From Clostridia bacterium (GTDB lineage: Bacteria; Bacillota_A; Clostridia; Oscillospirales; Butyricicoccaceae): a DNA stretch of 6,542 nt. The DNA is taken from assembly GCA_017548175.1 (NCBI GenBank), contig JAFYMZ010000139.1, positions 1-6,542 on the forward strand, given 5' to 3'. This document shows positions 1-6,051 of the stretch, in pieces (within the stretch, counting starts at the first letter, position 1; the number at the start of each line of letters is the position of its first letter). A program made the position numbers and the translations under genes. The notes beneath the pieces were generated by a model. The model searched no databases and had not been told where the DNA came from. It was given only the letters and a program-made list of their open reading frames with translations.

Positions 1-1
1 C

Positions 2-61
2 TATATCGGCATACTCCCCGCCAATTTACTCTATGACGTTATGAACGGGAAGGCGGCATGA
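2..61 (+). CDS. C-terminal end of a possible gene entering from the left edge
   Basis: The reading frame starting at base 2 is open to a TGA at 59-61 and reads YIGILPANLLYDVMNGKAA, which looks like ordinary coding sequence. The other two plus-strand frames close earlier, and the minus-strand frames meet stops quickly. The stop codon overlaps the left arm of a perfect inverted repeat, as is common when a terminator abuts a gene end. If real, this gene converges on pyc. Nineteen residues are too few to name a family, and chance openness over 60 bp is quite possible. Confidence 0.35.
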   Translation, partial: YIGILPANLLYDVMNGKAA

Positions 62-81
62 TTACTCATGCCGCCTTCCCG
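46..81 (-). terminator. Perfect 15-bp inverted repeat, likely terminator downstream of pyc
   Basis: The arms at 46-60 and 67-81 are exact reverse complements (15 bp, GC-rich) around a 6-nt loop. The repeat lies 78 bp beyond the pyc stop codon. On the minus strand the bases after the stem are TTCATAACG, and on the plus strand AAAACATTA, so neither side has a classic run of U. I read it as the 3' boundary of the pyc transcript, possibly shared with a converging plus-strand gene. It could instead act mainly as an mRNA-stabilising hairpin. Confidence 0.6.
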
Positions 82-159
82 AAAACATTATTATACTGTT
101 TTATTAGACCGCTCCCGATGGCGTGCTGTTTTTATATTGGTTGGTTCGGTTGCGGAAAC

Positions 160-3100
160 TTACTTGACCTTGATGGTCATCAGCAGTTCGCCGGCCTTGA
201 CGGAAGCACCGTCGGTGATGTAAACCTGATCCACCACACCGGACATACGGGCCACAACGGAGGTTTCCATCTTCATAGCCTCGATGATGGCCAGAACCTG
301 GTTCTCTTCCACCACGTCGCCGGGCTTGACCTTGACCTTGGAGACCATACCGGGGATGGAGGAGCCAACCTGGCTCTTGTCCTCGGGATCGGCCAGCACA
401 ACGGTCTTGCCCTTGACTTCGGCATTCTTATCGGGTACGGCAACTTCGCGGCGCATGCCGTTCAGCTCGAAGTTTACGGTACGGGTACCGTCGTCGTTCT
501 GGTCGCCCAGACCCAGATACTTGATGACCAGCGTCTTGCCGTCTTCAATGTTGATCTTGTTGGTTTCACCCACAGCCAGACCGTTGAAGAACACGTGGCT
601 GCCCATACGCATGATGTAGCCGTAGTCCTTGCGGTGCTTGCGGTAGTCCTCGTAGACCTTGGGGAACAGGCAGTAGGACAGCATTGCGCGCATATCGATG
701 TTCTCGGGTTCTTCGAAGCGCTGCATATCCTTGCGCACCTGCTCGAAGTCGATGGGAGCCAGCAACTCGCCGGGACGGCAGGTGATGGGCTTTTCGCCCT
801 TCAGGACGACTTCCTGCAGACCTTCAGGCTGGAAGCCCCAGGCGGGCTGACCCATCAGGCCCTTGAAGTAAGACACAACGGAGTCGGGGAAGGCCAGAGA
901 CTTGCCCTTTTCCAGAATGTTTTCGGGAGTCAGGTTGTTCTGTACCATAAAGATCGCCAGATCGCCGACCATCTTGGAGGAAGGCGTGACCTTGACCAGA
1001 TCGCCCAGCATATCGTTGACCGTCTTGTACATTTCCTTGACTTCTTCGAAGCGGGGACCCAGACCCAGAGAAACCACCTGCGGATACAGGTTGGTGTACT
1101 GGCCGCCGGGGATCTCGTAGCGGTAGATGTCGGTGGTGGGGCTCTTCAGACCTTCGTCGAAGTTCTTATAGCGCAGACGCACGTCGGACCAGTAGTTGTC
1201 CAGACGCTGCACCTCGCGCAGATCCAGACCGGTGTCACGCTCGTGACCCTCCAGAGAGGCTACCACGGCAGACAGGGAGGGCTGGCTGGTGAGGGAGGAC
1301 AGGGATGCGGTGGCGCAGTCCACGATGTCCACGCCGGCTTCGGCAGCCATCAGATAGGTGGCGACCTGATTGCCGGTGGTGTCGTGGGTGTGCAGGTGGA
1401 TGGGCAGACCCACTTCCTGCTTCAGGGTGGATACCAGCTTCTTGGCGGCATAGGGCTTCAGCAGGCCGGACATATCCTTGATGCACAGCATATGTGCGCC
1501 GCGGCGCTCCAGCTCCTTGGCCAGATCCACGTAATATTTCAGGGTGTACTTGTCGCGCTTGGTGTCCAGAATGTCACCGGTATAGCACATGGTGGCTTCC
1601 AGCAGCTTGCCCTGCTTCAGCACTTCGTCCATGGCCACTTCCATGCCGGGCAGCCAGTTCAGGGAGTCGAATACGCGGAAGATGTCAATGCCGGAACGGG
1701 CGGCTTCCTTGACGAACTCCTTGACCAGATTGTCGGGGAAGTTGGCATAGCCAACGGCGTTGGAGCCGCGCAGCAGCATCTGGAAGGGGATGTTGGGGAT
1801 CTTTTCCCGCAGCATATCCAGACGCTCCCAGGGAGACTCGTGCAGGAAGCGGTAAGCGGTATCGAAGGTAGCACCGCCCCACATTTCCAGCGAGAAGCAA
1901 TCGCGCAGGATGTCGGCGACACCGTCGGCGCCCTTGACCAGGTCACGGGTACGCATACGGGTGGACAGCAGAGACTGGTGCGCGTCGCGCATGGTGGTAT
2001 CGGTGATCAGCAGCTTCTTCTGATCCAGAACCCACTGCTTCACAGCCTCGGGACCCTTGGTATCCAGCAGCTGCTTGAGACCGGTGAGGGGCTTGCCGGA
2101 GGGCTGGGGGAAGCGGGGAACGTCGTACTGGTGACGCTCGGCGGTGGGACTGTCTACCTGAATCTGTGCGATGTACTTCAGCACCTTGGTGGCGCGGTCA
2201 CGGCTGCTCTCGATGTCGAACAGTTCGGGGGTATCATCGATGAACTTGGTGTGGCAGGCACCGGCGCGGAAGGCGGGATGCATCAGAATGTTGGTGACGA
2301 AGGGGATGTTGGTCTTGACACCGCGGACGCTTTCCTCGCTGATGGCGCGGGCGGCACGGCGGCAAGCGCCTTCAAAGGTGTTGTCCCAAGTGGTGACCTT
2401 CACCAGCAGAGAGTCATAATAGGGGGAGATGACCGAGCCGGCTACGGCGTTGCCGCCGTCCAGACGGACGCCAAAGCCACCGCCGGAACGGTAAGAGGTG
2501 ATCTTGCCGGTGTCGGGGGCAAAGCTGTTGGCGGGATCTTCGGTGGTAACACGGCACTGGATGGAGTAGCCGTTGATGCGCAGGTCTTCCTGCTTGGTCA
2601 GGCCGATGCAGGGATGGGACAGGGGATGACCCTCTGCCACCAGGATCTGGGCACGGACCAGGTCAATGCCGGTGACCATTTCGGTAACGGTATGTTCCAC
2701 CTGAATACGGGGGTTCATCTCGATGAAGTAATGCTGGCCGGTTCTGCCGTCTACCAGGAACTCTACGGTACCGGCGTTCACATAGCCAACGTGCTTGGAA
2801 ATCTTAACGGCGTCGGCGCGCAGGGCCTCGATGGTGGCGGGGGGCACGGACCAGGCGGGTGCGTACTCGACCACCTTCTGATAGCGGCGCTGCAGAGAGC
2901 AGTCACGCTCGCCCAGATGCATCACGTTGCCGTGCTCGTCGGCCAGAATCTGCACTTCGATGTGCTTGGGCTCAACCAGGAACTTCTCGATGAAGATATC
3001 CTCGTTGCCGAAGGCCTTCTTGGCCTCGTTCTTGACCAGCTGGAACTCGCGGCGCACATCTTCTTCGTTGTCGCAGCGGCGCATACCGCGGCCGCCACCG

Positions 3101-3597
3101 CCGGCAGCAGCCTTCAGAATGATGGGGAAGCCGTAGCTGATGGCCTTCTCCACTGCTTCATCGGCGCTCTCCAGAGGCTGGGTAGAGCCGGGGATGATGG
3201 GCACGTTGCAGGCCATTGCGGTAGCCTTTGCGGCCAGCTTGTCGCCCATCTGACCCAGTACGTGAGAGGGCGGGCCGATGAACTTGATGCCGTTTTCCTC
3301 ACAGGCACGGGCAAAGTCGGCGTTCTCGGACAGGAAGCCGTAGCCGGGATGGATGGCATCGACACCGCGGCGCTTGGCCAGGTCGATGTTGGCGGGAATG
3401 TCCAGATAAGCGCCCAGAGGGGACTGGTTTTCACCGATCAGATAAGCCTCGTCGGCTTTGGTGCGGAACAGGCTGCCGGTGTCCTCGTTGGAGTACATGG
3501 CAACGGTGTGCAGATCCAAGTCATAGCAGGCGCGGAAAATGCGGATGGCGATCTCGCCGCGGTTAGCGACAAGAACTTTGGAAAAATCTTTCGACAT
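160..3597 (-). CDS. pyc: Pyruvate carboxylase, single-chain biotin enzyme
   Basis: This cytosolic enzyme carboxylates pyruvate to oxaloacetate using ATP, bicarbonate and covalently bound biotin, and so refills the TCA branch and supplies aspartate. The 1145-residue length is normal for the one-chain type. Biotin carboxylase spans about 5-455, with the start KVLVANRGEIAIRI, the glycine-rich ATP-grasp loop GGGGRGMRR at 166-174 and MNPRIQVEH at 294-302. Carboxyltransferase spans about 530-890: D533 in TDTTMRDAHQ, K707 in CIKDMSG as the expected carbamylated metal ligand, H736 and H738 in HTHD as metal ligands, and T871 in VTPSSK as the likely catalytic threonine by family analogy. The biotinyl domain covers about 1075-1145, with AMKM and biotin-acceptor K1109. 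The ATG at 3595-3597 has AAAGGAG 7 nt upstream. All domains look intact. It lies downstream of birA in the same direction but has its own promoter. The gene contains no TTA, CTA or TCA codon, suggesting strong codon selection and high expression. Confidence 0.98.
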   Translation of the reverse strand: MSKDFSKVLVANRGEIAIRIFRACYDLDLHTVAMYSNEDTGSLFRTKADEAYLIGENQSPLGAYLDIPANIDLAKRRGVDAIHPGYGFLSENADFARACEENGIKFIGPPSHVLGQMGDKLAAKATAMACNVPIIPGSTQPLESADEAVEKAISYGFPIILKAAAGGGGRGMRRCDNEEDVRREFQLVKNEAKKAFGNEDIFIEKFLVEPKHIEVQILADEHGNVMHLGERDCSLQRRYQKVVEYAPAWSVPPATIEALRADAVKISKHVGYVNAGTVEFLVDGRTGQHYFIEMNPRIQVEHTVTEMVTGIDLVRAQILVAEGHPLSHPCIGLTKQEDLRINGYSIQCRVTTEDPANSFAPDTGKITSYRSGGGFGVRLDGGNAVAGSVISPYYDSLLVKVTTWDNTFEGACRRAARAISEESVRGVKTNIPFVTNILMHPAFRAGACHTKFIDDTPELFDIESSRDRATKVLKYIAQIQVDSPTAERHQYDVPRFPQPSGKPLTGLKQLLDTKGPEAVKQWVLDQKKLLITDTTMRDAHQSLLSTRMRTRDLVKGADGVADILRDCFSLEMWGGATFDTAYRFLHESPWERLDMLREKIPNIPFQMLLRGSNAVGYANFPDNLVKEFVKEAARSGIDIFRVFDSLNWLPGMEVAMDEVLKQGKLLEATMCYTGDILDTKRDKYTLKYYVDLAKELERRGAHMLCIKDMSGLLKPYAAKKLVSTLKQEVGLPIHLHTHDTTGNQVATYLMAAEAGVDIVDCATASLSSLTSQPSLSAVVASLEGHERDTGLDLREVQRLDNYWSDVRLRYKNFDEGLKSPTTDIYRYEIPGGQYTNLYPQVVSLGLGPRFEEVKEMYKTVNDMLGDLVKVTPSSKMVGDLAIFMVQNNLTPENILEKGKSLAFPDSVVSYFKGLMGQPAWGFQPEGLQEVVLKGEKPITCRPGELLAPIDFEQVRKDMQRFEEPENIDMRAMLSYCLFPKVYEDYRKHRKDYGYIMRMGSHVFFNGLAVGETNKINIEDGKTLVIKYLGLGDQNDDGTRTVNFELNGMRREVAVPDKNAEVKGKTVVLADPEDKSQVGSSIPGMVSKVKVKPGDVVEENQVLAIIEAMKMETSVVARMSGVVDQVYITDGASVKAGELLMTIKVK

Positions 3598-3604
3598 AAA
3601 AAAT

Positions 3605-3611
3605 CTCCTTT
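3605..3611 (-). promoter_or_regulatory. Ribosome binding site of pyc
   Basis: On the minus strand AAAGGAG stands 7 nt before the ATG at 3595-3597. It fixes the pyc start, since no other start codon in frame has comparable spacing. Confidence 0.85.
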
Positions 3612-3641
3612 CACGGGGATGTTCTCTATTATTCCAATTAT

Positions 3642-3670
3642 ATTATATCGTTATCGAACGGCTTTTGCAA
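3642..3670 (-). promoter_or_regulatory. Sigma-A type promoter of pyc
   Basis: Read on the minus strand, TTGCAA (3665-3670) is separated by 17 bp from a perfect TATAAT (3642-3647). A second TATAAT overlaps it at 3637-3642. Transcription would start near 3635, giving a leader of about 38 nt with no room for a riboswitch. It lies in the 121-bp gap after birA, so pyc can be transcribed independently of birA. The spacer holds a short CGTT-ATCG-AACG inverted motif at 3649-3660, which is too small to call an operator. Confidence 0.8.
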
Positions 3671-3718
3671 CAAAAGAATTATGATGGAGTAGATAAGATT
3701 TCCAAATGGCTTTCGCCC

Positions 3719-4465
3719 TTAAAGCAAAGCCGCGCCCGGAATTCGGAGCGAAATTTCACCGGAGCACAACAGGCGCTCCCGGCCCTCTTCCAGCACGATC
3801 AGCTCGCCCCAATCGGTGATGCCGGTCATCCGGGCACTGTGGGGGATGCCGTCCTCGATATAGGTGATCTCTTGCCCCAGTCCCAGCATATTCTGCCGGT
3901 AATAGTCCAGATAGGTGGGGACGGCCAGACTGTCAACGGCCTGCGCCAGCCGGTCGCAGATGTCTGCCGCCAAGGCTTCTCGGCAGAGGGGCGCGCCCAC
4001 GGCGCCGGCCTTGTGCTGCAAATCTTCGGGGAATTGGGCGGTGGTCAGGTTGATGCCGATACCCACCAGCACATAGGTGCAGTCGGTGATCACCGTTTCG
4101 GTGAGGATGCCGCAGATCTTTTTGCCGTGCAGGTACAGGTCGTTGACCCACTTGATGCGCGCGCCGCAGTCCAGCGCCTGCGCCACGGCCACACTGGCGG
4201 CGGTGGTGATGCGCAGCGTTTCACGGCTGAAGTTGTCGGCGCGGAAGACGTAGGTCATATACAGTCCGGTATCGGCCGGGGAATAAAAACTGCGGCCCAG
4301 CCGTCCCTTGCCGGCGGTTTGTCCGTCGGCCACAAAGACCGCGCGGTCGCAGGCATTCTCCTGCAAAAAGCGGCGTGCGGCTTCGTTGGTAGAGTCGATG
4401 ATATTATAGGCAAAGACCGGGATCTTTTGCTGTAGCAGCTGCCGGATTTGTTGTGCGCAGACCAT
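3719..4465 (-). CDS. birA: Biotin--protein ligase, monofunctional (no DNA-binding domain)
   Basis: The enzyme activates biotin with ATP to biotinyl-AMP and transfers it to the acceptor lysine of biotin enzymes in the cytosol; the adjacent Pyc is the obvious substrate. The 248-residue chain shows STNEAA at 25-30, the adenylate-binding loop GKGRLGR at 52-58, KWVNDLYL at 105-112 with catalytic K105, and GIGINL at 135-140. The C-terminal part from about 200 fits the small SH3-like domain. The chain begins almost directly with the catalytic domain, so the N-terminal winged-helix repressor domain of E. coli BirA (321 aa) is absent. Autoregulation by DNA binding is therefore not expected. I chose the ATG at 4463-4465 because GGAG lies 9 nt upstream. 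The in-frame TTG at 4469-4471 would leave only 3 nt. KWVND replaces the usual KWPND. No clear terminator follows the gene, so some read-through into pyc is possible. Confidence 0.96.
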   Translation of the reverse strand: MVCAQQIRQLLQQKIPVFAYNIIDSTNEAARRFLQENACDRAVFVADGQTAGKGRLGRSFYSPADTGLYMTYVFRADNFSRETLRITTAASVAVAQALDCGARIKWVNDLYLHGKKICGILTETVITDCTYVLVGIGINLTTAQFPEDLQHKAGAVGAPLCREALAADICDRLAQAVDSLAVPTYLDYYRQNMLGLGQEITYIEDGIPHSARMTGITDWGELIVLEEGRERLLCSGEISLRIPGAALL

Positions 4466-4474
4466 AGGCAAAGG

Positions 4475-4481
4475 CTCCTTT
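4475..4481 (-). promoter_or_regulatory. Ribosome binding site of birA, decides the ATG start
   Basis: On the minus strand AAAGGAG ends 9 nt before the ATG at 4463-4465 but only 3 nt before the in-frame TTG at 4469-4471. The ATG is therefore preferred, giving a protein two residues shorter than the longest open frame. Confidence 0.8.
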
Positions 4482-4505
4482 CACGGCACGGTTCTTTCTG
4501 CCTTT

Positions 4506-4534
4506 ATTATAGTCAACCGGGCAAAAGAAGTCAA
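4506..4534 (-). promoter_or_regulatory. Sigma-A promoter of birA
   Basis: Read on the minus strand, TTGACT (4529-4534) is followed by a 17-bp spacer and a perfect TATAAT (4506-4511). The expected start near 4499 gives a leader of about 34 nt. This differs from the ideal sigma-A promoter by one base, so birA should be well transcribed unless a regulator acts here. Confidence 0.85.
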
Positions 4535-4543
4535 CGAAACGGC

Positions 4544-4572
4544 TTGACAGGTTTAGGAATGAAGCGTATAAC
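4544..4572 (+). promoter_or_regulatory. Sigma-A promoter of the tandem YbjN-like genes
   Basis: A perfect TTGACA (4544-4549), a 17-bp spacer and TATAAC (4567-4572) form a near-consensus promoter. Transcription should start near 4579, leaving a leader of about 40 nt before the ATG at 4619. Its -35 box is 9 bp from the -35 box of the divergent birA promoter. Confidence 0.88.
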
Positions 4573-4618
4573 AAAACTAAAGTTATTTTTTGGCAAATTG
4601 GATTCGAGGAGGGTTTCT

Positions 4619-5101
4619 ATGAAAGAGATCAGCAAACATCTGGCAGCTGCAAAAGTATATTATGACTTTTGTAAGATGATGGATGACGAGAAGTGGAAGT
4701 ACGAGGGAAATGAAGAAAATTTTTCCATCGTGTGCAACGCAGTGGGCGAGGACCTGCCTATCGAGCTGGTTATCCGGATGGACGTTGACCGCCAGCTTGT
4801 ACTGGTGCTGTCTCGGTTACCCTACAAGATCCCCGAGGAGAAACGTGTAGATGTAGCCGTTGCAGTGAGCGTGATCAACAATACGTTGGTGGACGGCAAC
4901 GTGGAGTTTAATCTGGAGAGCGGTCACGTGTTCTTCCGTATGACCAACAGTTATATGGACAGCAACCTTAGCAGTGAGGTTTACGGGTATCTGCTGTACT
5001 GCGCCTGCCAGACCATCGATACGTTCAATGACAAACTGCTGATGTTGAGTAAGGGTATCATCGACGTGGAGCAGTTCATTAAACTGTACAACAAGGAATA
5101 A
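4619..5101 (+). CDS. YbjN-like (type III secretion chaperone-like fold) protein, first of two paralogs
   Basis: A 160-residue acidic, soluble protein with no signal peptide or membrane segment. The pattern of an N-terminal helix, a beta-rich middle (DLPIELVIRMD at 45-55, RQLVLVLSRLPYK at 58-70, VEFNLESGHVFFRMT at 95-109) and a C-terminal helix fits the YbjN / SycE-like chaperone fold. The fold call is from memory of the family's look, not a search. Such proteins are mostly uncharacterised, and a role in binding partner proteins is only suggested by the fold. The ATG at 4619-4621 follows GAGGAGGG with 5 nt spacing. An upstream extension of the open frame to 4448 is rejected because it would run through the promoter. 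The gene is co-transcribed with the paralog that starts 14 bp downstream. Confidence 0.9.
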   Translation: MKEISKHLAAAKVYYDFCKMMDDEKWKYEGNEENFSIVCNAVGEDLPIELVIRMDVDRQLVLVLSRLPYKIPEEKRVDVAVAVSVINNTLVDGNVEFNLESGHVFFRMTNSYMDSNLSSEVYGYLLYCACQTIDTFNDKLLMLSKGIIDVEQFIKLYNKE

Positions 5102-5109
5102 AGGAGGGG
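5101..5109 (+). promoter_or_regulatory. Strong ribosome binding site of the second YbjN-like gene
   Basis: AAGGAGGGG lies 6 nt before the ATG at 5116, and its first A is the last base of the upstream TAA stop codon. The tight packing supports co-transcription and efficient re-initiation. Confidence 0.8.
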
Positions 5110-5115
5110 AACAAG

Positions 5116-5583
5116 ATGGCTGATAAGAAGATGCTGGCACAGCAGGTATATCAGACGGTTTGCGCTGCACTGGAAGATAGAGATTGGAAGTTTGAAAAGG
5201 AAGAATCCGACCTGCTGGTACGCTTTGGTGTGCGCGGAGACGATCTCCCCATTGAGTTTATCATCGCGGTGGATGAAGAGCGCCAGCTGATCCGGGTGAT
5301 GTCGCCGTTGCCCTTTAAGATGAGCGAGGACAATCGGGTGGAAGGTGCAATTGCCGTTTGCGCCGCAAACTTCGGCATGGTGGATGGAAGCTTTGACTAT
5401 GACCTGACCGACGGAAGAATCGTGTTCCGGATGACGGTGTCCTTCCGTGAGAGCACCATTGGCCAGCTTTTGATCCAGTATATGATCTCCTGCACCATTG
5501 CTATGGTGGATGAATATAATGATAAGTTCCTGGCACTCAATTCGGGTGTGATGAAAGTGGAAGATTTCTTCAAACAGAACTAA
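5116..5583 (+). CDS. YbjN-like (type III secretion chaperone-like fold) protein, second paralog
   Basis: A 155-residue soluble protein that aligns with the upstream gene product over nearly its full length without large gaps. Shared landmarks are W-K-(Y/F)-E near residue 25, DLPIE at 43-47, RQL at 56-58, LP(Y/F)K at 65-68, RV at 74-75, VDG at 89-91, FRMT at 104-107 and (F/Y)NDK at 134-137. Low but clear identity over the whole length points to an old tandem duplication rather than a recent one. A pair of related small proteins made from one mRNA could form a heterodimer, but this is inference. No catalytic motif is visible and the function is unknown. A strong terminator begins 5 bp after the stop codon. 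Confidence 0.9.
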   Translation: MADKKMLAQQVYQTVCAALEDRDWKFEKEESDLLVRFGVRGDDLPIEFIIAVDEERQLIRVMSPLPFKMSEDNRVEGAIAVCAANFGMVDGSFDYDLTDGRIVFRMTVSFRESTIGQLLIQYMISCTIAMVDEYNDKFLALNSGVMKVEDFFKQN

Positions 5584-5588
5584 GAATC

Positions 5589-5622
5589 GGGCCGCTGCGG
5601 AACATTCTGCGGCGGCCCTTTT
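5589..5622 (+). terminator. Rho-independent terminator of the YbjN-like operon
   Basis: A 12-bp GC-rich stem (5589-5600 with 5607-5618, two G-U pairs) with loop AACATT is followed by TTTT. It lies directly after the stop of the second YbjN-like gene, and only 23 bp before the next start codon. Confidence 0.88.
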
Positions 5623-5645
5623 GCAATAGAAATGGAGTACGCGTG

Positions 5646-5999
5646 ATGCTGTTTTTACAATATCCCCCCTGCTCGACCTGCCAAAAGGCAAAAAAGTGGC
5701 TGGACGAGCACAATCTGATCTATACCGACCGGCACATCAAGCTGGAAAATCCCGGTTATGAGGAACTGAAGGAATGGCACGCCCGCAGCGGCCTGCCCCT
5801 GAAAAAGTTCTTCAACACCAGCGGTCTGGCCTATAAGGAGCTGGAACTGAAGGACAAACTGCCCGGGATGACCGAGGAGGAGCAGCTGCGGCTGCTGGCC
5901 ACCGACGGCATGCTGGTAAAGCGTCCGCTGGTGATACTGGACGATGCCGTTCTGGTGGGCTTTAAGCCTGCGGAATGGGAAGCGGCTTTGATAAAATAA
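5646..5999 (+). CDS. ArsC/Spx-family thioredoxin-fold protein
   Basis: A 117-residue protein of the ArsC/Spx/MgsR family, a thioredoxin-like fold. It starts MLFLQYPPCSTCQKAKKWL, with C9 and C12 forming a CxxC pair and C12 in the position of the family's catalytic cysteine. FNTSG at 56-60 and KRP at 92-94 with R93 are family signatures. Members include arsenate reductases, the RNA-polymerase-binding Spx regulators and many of unknown role. No arsenic genes are nearby, so a redox or regulatory function is as likely as arsenate reduction, and I give no symbol. I chose ATG 5646 (GGAG 8 nt upstream); the adjacent GTG at 5643 (5 nt) is possible and would add one residue. No clear promoter fits in the 23 bp after the upstream terminator, so expression may depend on read-through or on a promoter inside the preceding gene. 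Confidence 0.92.
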   Translation: MLFLQYPPCSTCQKAKKWLDEHNLIYTDRHIKLENPGYEELKEWHARSGLPLKKFFNTSGLAYKELELKDKLPGMTEEEQLRLLATDGMLVKRPLVILDDAVLVGFKPAEWEAALIK

Positions 6000-6011
6000 G
6001 CAAAATGAAAA

Positions 6012-6045
6012 AGAACCCTTGGCACCGATGGGTGCCAAGGGTTCT
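6012..6045 (-). terminator. Terminator between convergent genes, best for the minus strand
   Basis: A perfect 15-bp stem (6012-6026 with 6031-6045) closes a 4-nt loop. On the minus strand the stem is followed by TTTTCATTTTG, a good U-tract for the acetyltransferase gene that ends at 6052. On the plus strand the following bases are GTGTTGTTATT, less ideal but probably enough to stop the ArsC/Spx-family transcript as well. Confidence 0.88.
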
Positions 6046-6051
6046 GTGTTG

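Noticed and set aside
58..3684. A 1208-codon open frame on the plus strand opposite pyc
   Set aside because: Its codons pair exactly with the pyc codons, so it exists only because pyc lacks TTA, CTA and TCA. The translation is rich in H, G, Q and L, has no recognisable domain, and lacks a ribosome binding site.
3598..3718. Riboswitch or small RNA in the birA-pyc gap
   Set aside because: The predicted pyc leader is only about 38 nt, and I found no substantial stem. The small GGC-GAAA-GCC hairpin just after the birA stop has 3 bp and no U-tract.
3539..4435. A 298-codon open frame opposite birA
   Set aside because: It is again in the codon-paired frame of a clear gene, with low-complexity composition, and it runs through the pyc promoter.
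4506..4549. Possible BirA-type operator at the birA promoter
   Set aside because: The repeats seen are explained by the -35 boxes, and this BirA lacks the DNA-binding domain needed to use such a site.
4448..4618. N-terminal extension of the first YbjN-like gene
   Set aside because: The open frame runs back through both promoters and into birA. The ATG at 4619 has an excellent ribosome binding site and its paralog starts at the equivalent place.
5515..5520. TATAAT inside the second YbjN-like gene as a promoter for the ArsC/Spx-family gene
   Set aside because: No acceptable -35 box lies 16-18 bp upstream, and a transcript from it would meet the terminator at 5589-5622.
4981..5691. Minus-strand open frames of 117 to 236 codons opposite the YbjN-like genes
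   Set aside because: They overlap two well-supported genes, cross a strong plus-strand terminator, and show no family motif.
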